Part shown: positions 27,092 through 38,377 of the stretch, one piece after another | Numbering within the stretch: the first letter of the stretch is position 1 | Layout of the letters: every line of letters starts with the position of its first letter | Source of the DNA: Candidatus Mycobacterium wuenschmannii | GTDB taxonomy: Bacteria > Actinomycetota > Actinomycetes > Mycobacteriales > Mycobacteriaceae | Assembly: GCF_030252325.1 (NCBI RefSeq) | Contig: NZ_CP126981.1 | Span: 2,542,001 to 2,606,000 of the forward strand | Length of the DNA: 64,000 nt | Direction: 5' to 3' | The notes under the pieces: generated by a model | The model's database searches: none | Told to the model about the DNA's origin: nothing | The model's input: only the letters and a program-made list of their open reading frames with translations | Made by a program: the position numbers and the translations under genes

Positions 27092-28033
27092 TCAGCCGGC
27101 GATCGACAGCGCGATGCCGTCGAGAATGTCGTGCTCGCTGACCGTCAACTCCGCGATCCCGGCACGCTCCCGAAGCGCCACGGCCAGTTCTTCGATCACG
27201 ATCGCGCCGCCGCCGATCACGTCGACCCGACCCTCGTGCATCGGCCCCAGCGCCGCGCGTTGCGCCCGCGGCATCGCGATCAGGTCGTCGCAGACGGTGA
27301 GCAGGCGGTCGGTGCCGACCCGCGAAAGATGAATCGCCGCAGAGTCATAGCTCGACATGCCGTGGGCCAGCGCGGCGACGGTCGTCATCGTGCCCGCCAC
27401 TCCGACCCAGGTGCGCGCCCGCTGCACCGGAACCGCCCGCAGCGCCTCGCCGAGTCGTTCGCGCACCACGTCGCGTGCGGCGGCCACCTCGGCGGTGGTC
27501 GGCGGATCGGAATGCAGGCAACGCTCGGTCAACCGGACGCAGCCGATGTCGGCGGAGAAGCTCGCCTCCACGGTGTCGGTGCCCAGCACCACTTCGGTCG
27601 AGCCGCCGCCCAGGTCGACGATGACGAACGGTCCAGCGGCGGAATCCAATTCGTTGACCGCGCCGCGGAACGACAACTCGGCCTCCTCGACGCCGGTGAT
27701 GACTTCGGCCACGGCGCCGGCCACCACGTCGCCGAGGACTTCGGCCGTCATCGCGAAGAAGACGTCCCGGTTGCCCGCGTCCCGGGTGGCCGACGTCGCC
27801 ACCATCCGGATCCTGTCGACGCCGTGCACGGTGCACAGCGCCGCGTAATCGACCAGCGCGGAACGGGTGCGTTGCAACGCCTCCGGCGCAAACTGCCCGG
27901 TGGCGTCGACACCCTGGCCGAGGCGGACGATGCGCATCTCACGGTGGACGTCGGTGAGCCGACCACCCGACGCCTCGGCGATCAGCAGCCGAATCGAGTT
28001 GGTCCCACAGTCAATCGCGGCGACTTGCGTCAT
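27092..28033 (-). CDS. ppx: Ppx/GppA-family exopolyphosphatase (Rv1026-like)
   Basis: A 313-residue ASKHA-fold phosphatase. AAIDCGTNSIRLLIAE is phosphate-1, TGVEEAELSF and VIVDLGGGSTEVVLG are further nucleotide/phosphate sites, and GVAGTMTTVAALAHG is the adenosine-like motif. The frame is open to 28165, but ATG 28033 overlaps the upstream stop (ATGA) and begins directly with the domain. In M. tuberculosis the Rv1026 homologue hydrolyses long-chain polyphosphate (family knowledge). Last gene of the eno-ftsB-DUF501-ppx run. Confidence 0.9.
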   Translation of the reverse strand: MTQVAAIDCGTNSIRLLIAEASGGRLTDVHREMRIVRLGQGVDATGQFAPEALQRTRSALVDYAALCTVHGVDRIRMVATSATRDAGNRDVFFAMTAEVLGDVVAGAVAEVITGVEEAELSFRGAVNELDSAAGPFVIVDLGGGSTEVVLGTDTVEASFSADIGCVRLTERCLHSDPPTTAEVAAARDVVRERLGEALRAVPVQRARTWVGVAGTMTTVAALAHGMSSYDSAAIHLSRVGTDRLLTVCDDLIAMPRAQRAALGPMHEGRVDVIGGGAIVIEELAVALRERAGIAELTVSEHDILDGIALSIAG

Positions 28034-28524
28034 GAGCTCCACTCCCCCGGTGCCAGAATCCCGGCCATCGACGGCTCGTCCGCCAGCACCGCCAGCGCCT
28101 CGTCGCCGAACGGGTTGACGCCACGCCCTTTGGCCAGCGAGTGCGCGATCAGCACGTGCAGGCACTTGACCCGGCCGGGCATGCCGCCGCCGGAAAACGT
28201 CGTGCCCAACGGCTCGATGGCATCGCGCTCGGCCAGATAGGCCTCGTGGGCGCGCTGGTATGCGGCCGCCAAGTCGGCGTCGGCCTGCAGCCGATCAGTC
28301 ATCTCGCGCATCATTCCGGTCGTCTCCAGCCGGCTCGCGGCCGCCGTGAGCGCGGGATGGGTGAGATAGAACAGCGTCGGAAAAGGAGTTCCGTCAGGCA
28401 GTTTCGGGGCTGTCTTGACGACGGCAGGCTCGCCGTTGGGGCAGCGGTAGGCAATCTCGAGTACTCCGCGCGGCTCGCGGCCGAGCTGACGGGCGACCGC
28501 CTCGAGGTCGGCGGGATCAACCAC
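28030..28524 (-). CDS. DUF501 protein (Rv1025-like)
   Basis: A 164-residue conserved hypothetical protein. PRGVLEIAYRCPNGEPAVVKTAPKL is followed by LPDGTPFPTLFYLTHPALTAAASRLE, the core of DUF501, and later PLGTTFSGGGMPGRVKCLHVLIAHSLAKG with a conserved Cys/His cluster. GTG 28524 begins VVDPADLEAVARQLG; the longer open frame upstream is antisense to nothing useful and is low-complexity, lying inside the ftsB 3' end. It overlaps ftsB by 8 bases and ppx by 4. Function unknown. Confidence 0.88.
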   Translation of the reverse strand: MVDPADLEAVARQLGREPRGVLEIAYRCPNGEPAVVKTAPKLPDGTPFPTLFYLTHPALTAAASRLETTGMMREMTDRLQADADLAAAYQRAHEAYLAERDAIEPLGTTFSGGGMPGRVKCLHVLIAHSLAKGRGVNPFGDEALAVLADEPSMAGILAPGEWSS

Positions 28525-29176
28525 CGGGCGGCGGCGGGCTGGGCGGCACGGGACCGGGCGGCGGCGGGCCGGGCGGTACGGGACTGGGAGCCGGCGGCCC
28601 GTGGGGGTTGTCGGCGATGGTGTGCCAGAGCGACGTGTACCAGGGGTCGCCGCTCGGCGCCGCCTTCGGCTGCGACCCCGGGTCGGTCGGCAGCGCGGCG
28701 CCCGGGGGCAGTTGCACCTGATAGGGAACCTCGCCCGGCATGACGAAGCCAAGGCGTTCGCGCGCCTGCGCCGCGATGAAGGCCGGGTCGCCGAGCTTGC
28801 CCTTCTGTTGTTCCAACTCCGAGATCTGGTGTCGCAGTGAGGCTTCCGATGCAGCCAGTTGTTTCATCTCGGTGCGCTGGGCGAAGTACGTCCGCACCGG
28901 GCCCGCGATGGTCAACGTCAGCACGCAGATCACCGCCGCGAGAATCGCCGCCCGCCGGGCGGTCAGGCCGAGCCGTTGGTCGGAGCGCTGCTCGGCCGAC
29001 TCGGCGATGGCCTGCTTGATCGGCTCGACGACCTCTGGCATCGCGCGCGTCGACGCGGTGGGACCCCGCCGCGCCGCCGTCGACTTGCGCGGCTTGCCCC
29101 CTCCCGACGCAGCGGGCCGACCCGGACGCGACGCCGGTGTGCGCCGCTTCGGTTCTGGCCGTTTGGATTCGGGCAT
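28517..29176 (-). CDS. ftsB: FtsB/DivIC-family septum formation initiator (Rv1024-like)
   Basis: A 219-residue bitopic protein. The N-terminal 70 residues are basic and cytosolic. One TM helix lies near 74-92 (AAILAAVICVLTLTIAGPV), followed by a coiled coil (FAQRTEMKQLAASEASLRHQ and following) and the GFVMPGE-type FtsB motif. The last 35 residues are a proline-rich run PPGPPPPGPVPPSPPPPGG on the outer side. FtsB links to FtsL and FtsQ in the divisome. It lies 11 bases after eno. Confidence 0.88.
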   Translation of the reverse strand: MPESKRPEPKRRTPASRPGRPAASGGGKPRKSTAARRGPTASTRAMPEVVEPIKQAIAESAEQRSDQRLGLTARRAAILAAVICVLTLTIAGPVRTYFAQRTEMKQLAASEASLRHQISELEQQKGKLGDPAFIAAQARERLGFVMPGEVPYQVQLPPGAALPTDPGSQPKAAPSGDPWYTSLWHTIADNPHGPPAPSPVPPGPPPPGPVPPSPPPPGG

Positions 29177-29187
29177 GGGCTGCCGGA

Positions 29188-30528
<1,341 letters not shown>

Positions 30529-31281
30529 TCAGAGGGAGTGCCCTGCGGCATAGGCGGTAGCCGCGTCGCGCACTGCGCGAGCGTAGACGTCGGAGTCGTT
30601 GTAGGCCCACAGGGCGGTGATCCAGCCGCGTGGCGTGGCGAGGTCCTTGCCACGGAAGCACAAGTAGCCGGCCGCGGACAGCGCCGCGTCGTCGATGTTG
30701 TCGACGTCGATCTTGCCGTCGTTGTTGGCGTCGACGCCGTACTCCCGCCAGGTCTCCGGGATGAACTGCATCGGCCCCATCGCCCGCACCGTGTCCGGTT
30801 CGCCGGCCATGCCGCCCGCCTCGGCGTCGACGAGGGGCGGCTCGTTGTCGATGATGCGCATCGTGCCGTTGGTGCCGTCGAGCACGACACCGCGGATCGG
30901 CGGGCGCACGTCGCCGTTGGGATACAGCGTCGCGTGGTGATAGGTGCCGTGATGGCTCTCCACCTGCCCGATGCCCGCGAGGGTCGTCCAGGCGATGTGG
31001 CAGTGCGGGTTCTCCACCTCGGCCACTCGCGCGGCGTAGCCGTACGCCTCCAGCGCGGTCACCGGGATGTGCAACGCGGGCGCGCGTTCGGCGGCCCACT
31101 TGTGCAGCTGGTCGGCTGGGCGGCCCTTGGCGTAGGTGTCGACCGGCGGCACGATGGCGCCGGTAGGCGGCGGGACTCCTTTGAGAATGATGGGACCGAG
31201 CTGCCAGCTACAGCTGGAAGCCAAAAGCAGCGACGTTGCACCCACGACGGCCAACGCGCGCAGCCAGCGGACCCGCGACAC
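30529..31281 (-). CDS. lpqU: LpqU-like lytic transglycosylase lipoprotein
   Basis: A 250-residue MltB/SLT2-type protein. The signal peptide runs through LAVVGATSLLLASSC, where Cys24 is the likely lipidated residue, though the lipobox -3 position is Ala rather than Leu. AGIGQVESHHGTY contains the probable catalytic Glu, and AMGPMQFIPETWREYGVDANNDGK with the following calcium-like DNNDGKIDVDNID loop matches the family. Cleaves or remodels peptidoglycan outside the membrane. The start is GTG 31281. Confidence 0.88.
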   Translation of the reverse strand: MSRVRWLRALAVVGATSLLLASSCSWQLGPIILKGVPPPTGAIVPPVDTYAKGRPADQLHKWAAERAPALHIPVTALEAYGYAARVAEVENPHCHIAWTTLAGIGQVESHHGTYHHATLYPNGDVRPPIRGVVLDGTNGTMRIIDNEPPLVDAEAGGMAGEPDTVRAMGPMQFIPETWREYGVDANNDGKIDVDNIDDAALSAAGYLCFRGKDLATPRGWITALWAYNDSDVYARAVRDAATAYAAGHSL

Positions 31282-31490
31282 GACACACCCCTAAAACCGG
31301 ACTTCCCGACCATGGTCCCACGCGATTCGGGTGCATCATCGCGCCCCGACCGCCGGGTGCCGGCTACACCCGCGTGGCCAGCGTCGATGACGTGCGGCTC
31401 AGCTGCGATTAGCCGGGATCCGGCCGAACCGCCGGGCGTGTCGAACATCACCGCTGCACCGCGGTTGTGTCGCGCGCGTCAAATACGGCG

Positions 31491-32438
31491 TCAGCCGTCG
31501 GCGCCCTCGGCAGGCCAGCACGCGCGCCACTCCGCTTCTGTGATCGACTCCGCCGGGGGTCGCGCGTCCAATTCCGCCGGAACGTCCGCCGAGCGACGCT
31601 CCGCGGCGACCGCCTTTTCGACGCCGCGCACGGTGTCCATGAACTGCAGTACCGCGGTGCGCACGGTGTCCTCGGCATCGGCGTCGGCGGTCACGGTGAT
31701 CGACGTGATGTCCGACGGGATCAGGTCCACCGGAAAGCCCGACTTGGTGACTCGCTGAATCACCTTGCGCGCCAACGCCAATGCCGGCTGCCCGGTGGGC
31801 ACGTTGTCCACCACCGAGCCGCGCGGCTTCTCCTGTGCCTTGCGCTCCTCCCACTGGGCCAGCTGTTCGTCCAGTGAAATCGATTCCCCAGCAAGGACTC
31901 CCGGCGCCCGATTGCCGAGCTTTCGCAGCAGCGCATCGGCGACGTCGTCGATGGTGAACGGATGCGCCGGCGCATCTTCGGCGATGCGGGCGTGGAACAG
32001 CACCTGCAGCAACACGTCGCCGAGCTCGTCGCGCAGCGAGTCGGCGTCGCCGCTGCGGACCGCGTCGAACAGCTCGTAGGTCTCCTCGAGCAGGTACCGG
32101 CGCAGCGAATCGTGGGTCTGCTCGCTCTCCCACGGCCCCGCCGTGCGCAGCTTGTCCATCATCGCGACGGCGTCGATCAACCGATCCCCGGGCTGCCGCG
32201 CCGGCGCGGAGATCACCCGCTCGCCGGCGGACAGCCGGGCCGTAACCGCGGGATGGTCCGGGTCCGAGGACAGCAGCACCGGCGCGTCCTCCCCGGTGTG
32301 CGCCGGGCGCGCCGCGGGCAGCGACCAGGGCACCGCTACCGGCATCTCCTCGGTGTACTGCACCTCGCCCGTGAGCAGCCCGATGGCCTCCACTGGCACC
32401 AGCGACGGCCGTCGCGGGTCGACCAGAATCACGGTCAT
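31491..32438 (-). CDS. mazG: nucleoside triphosphate pyrophosphohydrolase MazG
   Basis: A 315-residue protein. Residues 1-100 are an actinobacterial N-terminal extension, then the MazG domain with CxxDKL-type helix [20 protein letters not shown] and the metal site EETYEL...[13 protein letters not shown]. Cleaves abnormal NTPs to NMP and PPi, sanitising the nucleotide pool. Its ATG overlaps the mfd stop by four bases, so it is coupled to mfd. Confidence 0.93.
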   Translation of the reverse strand: MTVILVDPRRPSLVPVEAIGLLTGEVQYTEEMPVAVPWSLPAARPAHTGEDAPVLLSSDPDHPAVTARLSAGERVISAPARQPGDRLIDAVAMMDKLRTAGPWESEQTHDSLRRYLLEETYELFDAVRSGDADSLRDELGDVLLQVLFHARIAEDAPAHPFTIDDVADALLRKLGNRAPGVLAGESISLDEQLAQWEERKAQEKPRGSVVDNVPTGQPALALARKVIQRVTKSGFPVDLIPSDITSITVTADADAEDTVRTAVLQFMDTVRGVEKAVAAERRSADVPAELDARPPAESITEAEWRACWPAEGADG

Positions 32439-35400
32439 GAGGTCGATTGTTCCGGTTTGCCGACCAGCGCGGCGACCAATTGGCCGACGAACTGAATCAA
32501 TTCCAGGTCGCGAATGCGCGGCGCGCCCACGCCACCGGCTCGCGGGATCGGCACCTGCACCGTCGACGTGGTGGCGCGGTAGCGCGCGCCCGGGTACCGG
32601 CGGGCCAACCGCACCTGCGCGGAGTCGGGCAGGACAAGGGGCGAAACCCGCAGTGTCGCAGCGGAAGCCGTCGACACCTCGGTGATACCGGCGGCGCGGC
32701 AGACCAATCGCAGCCGGGCGACCGCCACCAGCAGCTCGGCGGTCTCCGGCAGCGCGCCGTACCGGTCGGTCAGCTCCTCGATGACGGCGTCGACCTCGGC
32801 ATCGTCGGCCGCGGCGGCCAGCCGCCGATATCCCTCCAGCCGCAGTCGGTCGCTGGCGATGTAGTCCGGCGGCAGGTGCGCGTCGACCGGCAGGTCGATC
32901 CGCACGTCCTTGGGCTCCTCGGTGCCCACAACGGTCTGCCCGTCGGCCGCGGCGCGGTACGCCTCGACCGCCTCGCCGACCAGGCGGACGTACAGGTCGA
33001 AGCCGACCCCGGCGACGTGCCCGGACTGCTCGGCGCCCAGCACATTTCCGGCACCGCGGATCTCGAGGTCCTTCATCGCCACCGCCATGCCCGCGCCCAG
33101 ATCGTTGTTCTGGGCGATCGTGGCGAGCCGGTCGTAGGCGGTCTCGGTGAGCGGATTCTGCGGCGGATACAGGAAGTAGGCGTAGCCCCGTTCACGGCTG
33201 CGCCCCACCCGGCCCCGCAGCTGGTGCAGCTGGGACAGCCCGAAGGTGTCGGCCCGCTCGACGATCAGCGTGTTGGCGTTGGAGATGTCCAGACCGGTCT
33301 CGACGATCGTGGTGCACACCAGGATGTCGAACTCGCGATTCCAGAAGCCCTCGACCGTGGTCTCCAGCAACTCCTCCGGCATTTGCCCATGCGCGACAGC
33401 GACTTTCGCCTCCGGCACCAGGTCCCGCACCCGGGCGGCGGCGGAGTCGATCGAGCTGACCCGGTTGTGCACGTAGAAGGCCTGCCCATCGCGCATCAGC
33501 TCACGTCGCAGCGCCGCGGCCACCTGCTTGTCATCCTGTCCGCCAACGTAGGTCAGCACCGGATAGCGCTCCTCGGGCGGCGTCAGGATCGTCGACATCT
33601 CCCGGATCCCGGCCAGGCTCATCTCCAGCGTGCGCGGGATCGGGGTGGCGCTCATGGTCAGGACGTCGACGTGGGTGCGCAGCGACTTGATGTGCTCCTT
33701 GTGCTCGACGCCGAAGCGCTGCTCCTCGTCGACGACCACCAGGCCGAGGTCTTTCCACCGCACCCCGGTCTGCAGCAACCGGTGGGTGCCGATCACGATG
33801 TCGACCGTGCCCTCGGCCAAACCGTCTATGACAGCGCGGGATTCGGCTGGCTCGGTGAACCTGGACAGTCCCTTGACGCGGACCGGGAAACCCGCCATCC
33901 GCGCGGTGAAGGTCTGCAGATGCTGGTCGGCCAGCAGCGTGGTGGGCACCAGCACCGCGACCTGTTTGCCGTCCTGCACCGCCTTGAACGCCGCTCGCAC
34001 CGCGATCTCGGTCTTGCCGTAGCCGACGTCGCCACAGATCACCCGGTCCATCGGGACCGGCTTCTCCATGTCGGACTTGACCTCGGTGATCGCGGTGAGT
34101 TGGTCCACGGTTTCGGTGAAGCCGAACGCGTCCTCCATCTCGGCCTGCCACGGGGTGTCCGGGCCGAACGCGTGACCGGCGGTGGCCTGCCGCTTCGCGT
34201 ACAGCGCCACCAGCTCACCGGCGATCTCCCGAACCGCTTTGCGCGCTTTGGTTTTGGTGTTCGTCCAGTCGCTGCCGCCCAGCTTGCTCAGCGACGGCGC
34301 CTGCCCGCCGACATACCTGGACAGCTGGTCGAGCGAATCCATCGGCACGTACAGCTTGTCCGACCCGCCGCCCCGCTTGCTCGATGCGTACTCGAGCACC
34401 AGGTACTCCCGACGCGCTCCGCCGACCGTGCGTTCGGTCATCTCCACGAAGCGGCCGATGCCGTGCTGGTCGTGCACCACCAGGTCGCCCGCGGTCAGCG
34501 CCAGCGGGTCGACGGTGTTGCGGCGTTTGGCGGCAAGGCGTTTGCCGTCGGTAACGGTCATCCGGTTGCCGGTCAGGTCGGTCTCGGTGACGACCACGAG
34601 GCCACCGTCCGGGAACACCACCCCGTCGTGCAACGGCCCCTTGAGTACGCCGACGACGCCCGGCGTGGGCTCGGCTCCGGGATCCAACATCGTTGCGGGG
34701 GTGTCGGATTCGGCCAGCTGCTCAACGACGCGGTGCGCGGTCCCGGCGCCAGGAGCGACAACCGCCGCGGCCCCGCCGGTAGCCACGTGGGCGCGCAGCA
34801 TCGCGAAGACCTCGTCGATGTCGCGCTGCCGGCCGCGCGCCGACGGCGCGGCGCGGATGTCGAGTTCGATCGCCGACTCGTCGGAAAGCTGCGAGAGCGT
34901 CCACCACGGGTGGCCCGCCGCGCGTGCGGCGTCGTGCACCTCGTCGAGTTCGCGGAACCCCGAGCCGCCGAGCTGCTCGACGTCGATCGGCGAATCGCCG
35001 CCCACCGCCGCCACCGACCAGGACGCGTCGAGGAACTCCCGGCCGGTCTTGATCAGGTCGGCCGCGCGGGTGCGGACCTTCTCCGGGTCGCAGACCAGCA
35101 CGGGCGTGCCCTCGGCCAACTGATCGGTGAGCAAGGTCACGTGGTCGGGACTCAGCACCGAGAGCAGCGCCTCCATGCCGTCGACGGGGATACCCTCGGC
35201 GAGCTTGGCCAGCATGTCGCCGACGCCGCCGGTCACGCCGTGTTCGGCGGGCGGCTGTTGACGCGACAGCTCGGCCGCCCGGGCCCGAACGCCGTCGGTG
35301 AGCAGCAGCTCGCGGCAGGCGACCGCGACCACCGTGTCGACGTCGATCTCGGGAATCGACCGCTGGTCGGCGACGGAGAACATCCGCATCTCGCTGACCT

Positions 35401-36040
35401 CGTCGCCCCAGAACTCCACCCGCACGGGATGCTCGGCGGTCGGTGGAAAGACGTCGAGAATCCCGCCCCGGACCGCGAATTCGCCGCGCTTGCCGACCAT
35501 GTCGACCCGGGTGTAAGCCAGCTCGACCAGCCGGGTGATGACGTCCTCGAACGCCGCCTCGTCGCCGACGGCCAGGGTCAGCGGCTCGGCCAGTCCCAGC
35601 CGCGACGCCATCGGCTGCAGCAGCGACCGGACCGCGGTGACCACCACCTGCAGCGGCGGGCCCAGCTGCGCGTCCTGCGGGTGAGCGAGCCTGCGCAGCA
35701 GCATCATCCGTGCGCCGACGGTGTCGACGCCGGGCGACAGCCGCTCGTGCGGCAGCGTCTCCCAGGACGGGAACATCGCGACGGCGTCGCCGAGGACGCC
35801 GCGCAACTCGGCCGACAGATCGTCGGCCTCCCGCCCGGTCGCGGTGACGACGAGCAACGGTCCCTGACGGGCCAGTGCGCAGCCGACGAACAGCCGAGCG
35901 CTGGCAGGACCGACCAGTGCCATGTCCTTGGGGCGGTCGGCCGCCAGGTCGATCAGTCGTTGCAGCGTGGGCGCGCGGAGCGCCATCTCCACCAGGCCCG
36001 CAATCGGGGTATCGGTGGTTATGGTTCCCCCTGCGGTCAT
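32435..36040 (-). CDS. mfd: transcription-repair coupling factor Mfd
   Basis: A 1201-residue translocase that removes stalled RNA polymerase and recruits UvrA. The UvrB-like N-terminus contains [15 protein letters not shown]. The RNA-polymerase-interacting domain contains [17 protein letters not shown]. The RecG-like motor has [18 protein letters not shown] (Walker A), [15 protein letters not shown] (motif II), [15 protein letters not shown] (III) and [17 protein letters not shown] (VI). The C-terminal D7 domain follows. ATG 36040. A TAGAAT -10 box nine bases before it suggests a nearly leaderless transcript. Confidence 0.98.
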   Translation of the reverse strand: MTAGGTITTDTPIAGLVEMALRAPTLQRLIDLAADRPKDMALVGPASARLFVGCALARQGPLLVVTATGREADDLSAELRGVLGDAVAMFPSWETLPHERLSPGVDTVGARMMLLRRLAHPQDAQLGPPLQVVVTAVRSLLQPMASRLGLAEPLTLAVGDEAAFEDVITRLVELAYTRVDMVGKRGEFAVRGGILDVFPPTAEHPVRVEFWGDEVSEMRMFSVADQRSIPEIDVDTVVAVACRELLLTDGVRARAAELSRQQPPAEHGVTGGVGDMLAKLAEGIPVDGMEALLSVLSPDHVTLLTDQLAEGTPVLVCDPEKVRTRAADLIKTGREFLDASWSVAAVGGDSPIDVEQLGGSGFRELDEVHDAARAAGHPWWTLSQLSDESAIELDIRAAPSARGRQRDIDEVFAMLRAHVATGGAAAVVAPGAGTAHRVVEQLAESDTPATMLDPGAEPTPGVVGVLKGPLHDGVVFPDGGLVVVTETDLTGNRMTVTDGKRLAAKRRNTVDPLALTAGDLVVHDQHGIGRFVEMTERTVGGARREYLVLEYASSKRGGGSDKLYVPMDSLDQLSRYVGGQAPSLSKLGGSDWTNTKTKARKAVREIAGELVALYAKRQATAGHAFGPDTPWQAEMEDAFGFTETVDQLTAITEVKSDMEKPVPMDRVICGDVGYGKTEIAVRAAFKAVQDGKQVAVLVPTTLLADQHLQTFTARMAGFPVRVKGLSRFTEPAESRAVIDGLAEGTVDIVIGTHRLLQTGVRWKDLGLVVVDEEQRFGVEHKEHIKSLRTHVDVLTMSATPIPRTLEMSLAGIREMSTILTPPEERYPVLTYVGGQDDKQVAAALRRELMRDGQAFYVHNRVSSIDSAAARVRDLVPEAKVAVAHGQMPEELLETTVEGFWNREFDILVCTTIVETGLDISNANTLIVERADTFGLSQLHQLRGRVGRSRERGYAYFLYPPQNPLTETAYDRLATIAQNNDLGAGMAVAMKDLEIRGAGNVLGAEQSGHVAGVGFDLYVRLVGEAVEAYRAAADGQTVVGTEEPKDVRIDLPVDAHLPPDYIASDRLRLEGYRRLAAAADDAEVDAVIEELTDRYGALPETAELLVAVARLRLVCRAAGITEVSTASAATLRVSPLVLPDSAQVRLARRYPGARYRATTSTVQVPIPRAGGVGAPRIRDLELIQFVGQLVAALVGKPEQSTS

Positions 36041-36049
36041 GATGGACCC

Positions 36050-36055
36050 ATTCTA
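36050..36055 (-). promoter_or_regulatory. candidate -10 box of mfd
   Basis: TAGAAT on the minus strand fits TANNNT and ends nine bases before the mfd ATG, so a transcript would have almost no leader. The box sits in an inverted repeat (ACCCAT-TCT-ATGGGT, 36046-36060) that could also be an operator. Confidence 0.4.
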
Positions 36056-36137
36056 TGGGTGCCCGGCGTCGTCGTTTTCTGGCCGATCGCTGTCAAGGGT
36101 CCGCAGCGCCATGGGATTTGGGGACGGGGCGTACCAG

Positions 36138-36779
36138 CTACTCCTCGGCCAGGTGCGGGTCCGCTTCCAAATGGGTCAGGCCGTTCCACACCAGGTTGAC
36201 CAGATGGGCGGCAACGACTTCCTTCTTCGGCTCCCGGGTGTCCAGCCACCACTGAGCGGTCATCGACACCGATCCGACCAGCGCCTGCGCGTACAGCGGG
36301 GCCAGGTCGGAGTCCAGCCCGCGGCGCGCGAAGTCGCCGGCCAGGATCGAGCTGACCTGGCTGACGGCGTCGTTGAGCAGACTGGAGTAGGTGCCTGAAC
36401 TGATCGATGCGGGCGAGTCGCGGATCATGATCCGGAACCCGTCGGTGTGTTCCTCGACATAGGTGAGCAGCGCCAGCGCCACCGTCTCGACCCGCACCCG
36501 GGACCGGTTGTTGGTCAGCGAGGACGTGATGCGGTCCAGCAGCGCCGACATCTCGCGGTCGACGACGACCGCGTACAGGCCTTCCTTACCGCCGAAATGC
36601 TCGTAGACGACCGGCTTGGAGACGTTGGCACGAAGAGCGATCTCCTCGATCGACGTGCCCTCGTAGCCGCGCTCGGCGAACAGCGATCGCGCAATGTCGA
36701 TGAGCTGGTGGCGGCGCTCGCTCCCGGTCATCCGGGTGCGGGGAGCCTTGGGTTCCTTATCCGGCGCGGCCACGTCCAA
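36138..36779 (-). CDS. TetR-family regulator (Rv1019-like)
   Basis: A 213-residue regulator. The helix-turn-helix is RHQLIDIARSLFAERGYEGTSI followed by EEIALRANVSKPVVYEHFGGKEGLYAVVV, and the rest is the ligand-binding TetR_C region. It lies 97 bases upstream of mfd on the same strand. In M. tuberculosis Rv1019 is reported to autoregulate an operon with mfd and mazG; ligand unknown. Confidence 0.9.
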   Translation of the reverse strand: MDVAAPDKEPKAPRTRMTGSERRHQLIDIARSLFAERGYEGTSIEEIALRANVSKPVVYEHFGGKEGLYAVVVDREMSALLDRITSSLTNNRSRVRVETVALALLTYVEEHTDGFRIMIRDSPASISSGTYSSLLNDAVSQVSSILAGDFARRGLDSDLAPLYAQALVGSVSMTAQWWLDTREPKKEVVAAHLVNLVWNGLTHLEADPHLAEE

Positions 36780-36861
36780 CAGGTTATCTCTCGGTTGCCG
36801 TCCACGATCGGACCTCGGGGTCGTCTAGAGTGAACGCGGTCTTCACCGCTGGTCGCAGCAA

Positions 36862-36933
36862 TCCGTCGTGGTGTAATCGGCAGCACTTCTGATTTTGGTT
36901 CAGACAGTTCAGGTTCGAGTCCTGGCGACGGAG
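36862..36933 (+). tRNA. glnU: tRNA-Gln (UUG)
   Basis: A 72-base cloverleaf: acceptor TCCGTCG/CGACGGA, anticodon stem TCTGA/TCAGA with loop TTTTGGT (anticodon TTG), T arm TCAGG-TTCGAGT-CCTGG, discriminator G. No encoded CCA. It marks the end of the block that matches M. tuberculosis gene order. Confidence 0.95.
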
Positions 36934-37225
36934 CTTCTCGGGCGCGCCGGTCCCGCACCGCAGGTCGTCTCAGGTCGGCACCGCCGTCCGTCCCCTCGAG
37001 ACGCCACCAGGCAGTTCCTTAGTCATTTCTGAGAGCAGAAGCGTAATTTCCGCCGGTTTCTGCTGGGATTGATCCACCCGCATCCGAATGCTGGGAATTC
37101 GAACGGCGCTTCGGAACGTTTTCCTTCACGTTCGCGTCGCTTTAACAGCATTTGTTCGAACGATTTCGAATGGAATTGTCAAGCATCCGAACGGTCGCGC
37201 GCGTCGGCCGGTTGCGGGCGCGGCG

Positions 37226-37255
37226 TTGCAGGTCAAGGGCTAGAAAATGTAGTAT
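37226..37255 (+). promoter_or_regulatory. candidate sigma-A promoter
   Basis: TTGCAG at 37226-37231 and TAGTAT at 37250-37255 with an 18-base spacer. It points to the acyltransferase-like gene at 37624 through a leader of about 360 bases containing a small ORF. Confidence 0.35.
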
Positions 37256-37444
37256 CGTCCAACCGGCCGGACCTCAAATGAGACTCAGATCATTGGATTT
37301 TTTCGGTCATTTCAACAACTGAATATCGGTTTCATCGAGTTTGTCGAGTGCGAGGTTTATGAAAAAGCCCCGACTCATTCTATGAGCACTATTTGTGCCA
37401 CGAAACAAACTGGAAGTCGGCCCCTCGCGAGGGAAGGGTCCCAC

Positions 37445-37618
37445 ATGACCAATGTTTCGATGGATCACACAACGGCTGCGGAGTTCATTCTGACGAGCTT
37501 CCACCGGGGTGGCTTCCACTTCAGCAGCGCGCCGGCGCGCCTCCAGCGGACGGCCGGCGATGACCGTCACCGAAAATCGTTGTGGGCACGCTCCTCCAGC
37601 GAACACCAGGCCGGGTGA
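37445..37618 (+). CDS. possible 57-residue ORF ahead of the acyltransferase-like gene
   Basis: ATG 37445 follows GAGGGAAGGG and the frame (MTNVSMDHTTAAEFILTSFH at its start) stops five bases before ATG 37624. No recognisable family. It might be a leader peptide that couples to the next gene, which lacks a good ribosome site of its own. Confidence 0.3.
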   Translation: MTNVSMDHTTAAEFILTSFHRGGFHFSSAPARLQRTAGDDRHRKSLWARSSSEHQAG

Positions 37619-37623
37619 TACCC

Positions 37624-38373
37624 ATGTCGATCGCTTCGTTCAGCGGCCCCTACGCGGACGGCTTCAAGCTCCACGAGAGCCTCGAATGGCACGACCCCGA
37701 TATCGACTGCACGCTGGTCGTGTCCACCCCCACAGCTGACCGGGTGCTGTGGGCCGAATACGCCGGCGGCGCGCTGCGCAACTACCGCAAGCACAGCGTC
37801 GAGTGCGCACTCGACACCGAGGCGTTGCGCAGCGGGGCCGACACAGTGATGTTCTTCGCCGTCGTCGATCAGGCCGGGCGCACCGTGGCGGGCCTGCGAG
37901 CGATCGGACCGCTGCAGTCCGCCGAGGACTCGCACGCGCTCGTCGAGTGGGCGGGCCAGCCCAGCCAGCACGCGGTACGTCAGATGATCGACGATCGGGC
38001 GCCGTTCGGGATTCTAGAGATGAAATCCGCGTGGGCGACCGACGATCCCGAACGCAGTCACCGCATCACCGAGGCGATGGCGCGCAGCGCCTTCCACATG
38101 ATGACGCTGCTGGGAAATCAGTTCTGCATGGCCACCGCGGCGGCCTACGCGCTGAACCGCTGGCGGTCATCCGGTGGAGTGGTGTCGTCCATACCCGCGA
38201 CGCCCTACCCCAGCGAGCGCTACCAAACGAAGATGATGTGGTGGGACAGGAACGATTTCGTCAATCACGCCAAGCCGGAACAGGTTTCGAAGATCCTCAC
38301 CGAGACCCAGTTTCTGGCTCGTCGTTTCGACGGTACCTCGGCGTTCGATCAGCGAGCGTCGGCGGCTACCTGA
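37624..38373 (+). CDS. putative GNAT/LuxI-fold N-acyltransferase (FeeM-like), function unproven
   Basis: A 249-residue protein. The segment LWAEYAGGALRNYRKHSVEC, then ALDTEALRSGADTVMFFAVV and DQAGRTVAGLRAIGP, fits the acyl-homoserine-lactone-synthase/FeeM pattern of an Arg-containing helix, a charged strand and GxxVAGLR. It continues with a hydrophobic helix (MARSAFHMMTLLGNQFCMATAAAY) and ATPYPSERYQTKMMWWDR. No signal peptide. The frame is open from GTG 37582, but ATG 37624 is the better start. It converges on the GGDEF-EAL gene with a four-base gap. This is pattern recognition only; a hypothetical protein of another fold is possible. Confidence 0.45.
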   Translation: MSIASFSGPYADGFKLHESLEWHDPDIDCTLVVSTPTADRVLWAEYAGGALRNYRKHSVECALDTEALRSGADTVMFFAVVDQAGRTVAGLRAIGPLQSAEDSHALVEWAGQPSQHAVRQMIDDRAPFGILEMKSAWATDDPERSHRITEAMARSAFHMMTLLGNQFCMATAAAYALNRWRSSGGVVSSIPATPYPSERYQTKMMWWDRNDFVNHAKPEQVSKILTETQFLARRFDGTSAFDQRASAAT

Positions 38374-38377
38374 TCGG

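Larger units (their letters stand above)
36934..37623. other. low-GC spacer after tRNA-Gln
   Basis: About 690 bases with no confident gene. Most of 37020-37440 is clearly richer in A/T than the flanks. A good promoter-like pair lies at 37226-37255 and a possible small ORF at 37445-37618. The end of the tRNA and this spacer mark a change from core to accessory gene content. Confidence 0.55.

Noticed and set aside
32447..36199. A plus-strand open frame of 1250 codons antisense to mfd
   Set aside because: Composition is a shadow of the GC-rich third positions of mfd (Arg/Gly/His/Asp-rich, no domains), while the minus strand encodes an intact Mfd with all motifs.
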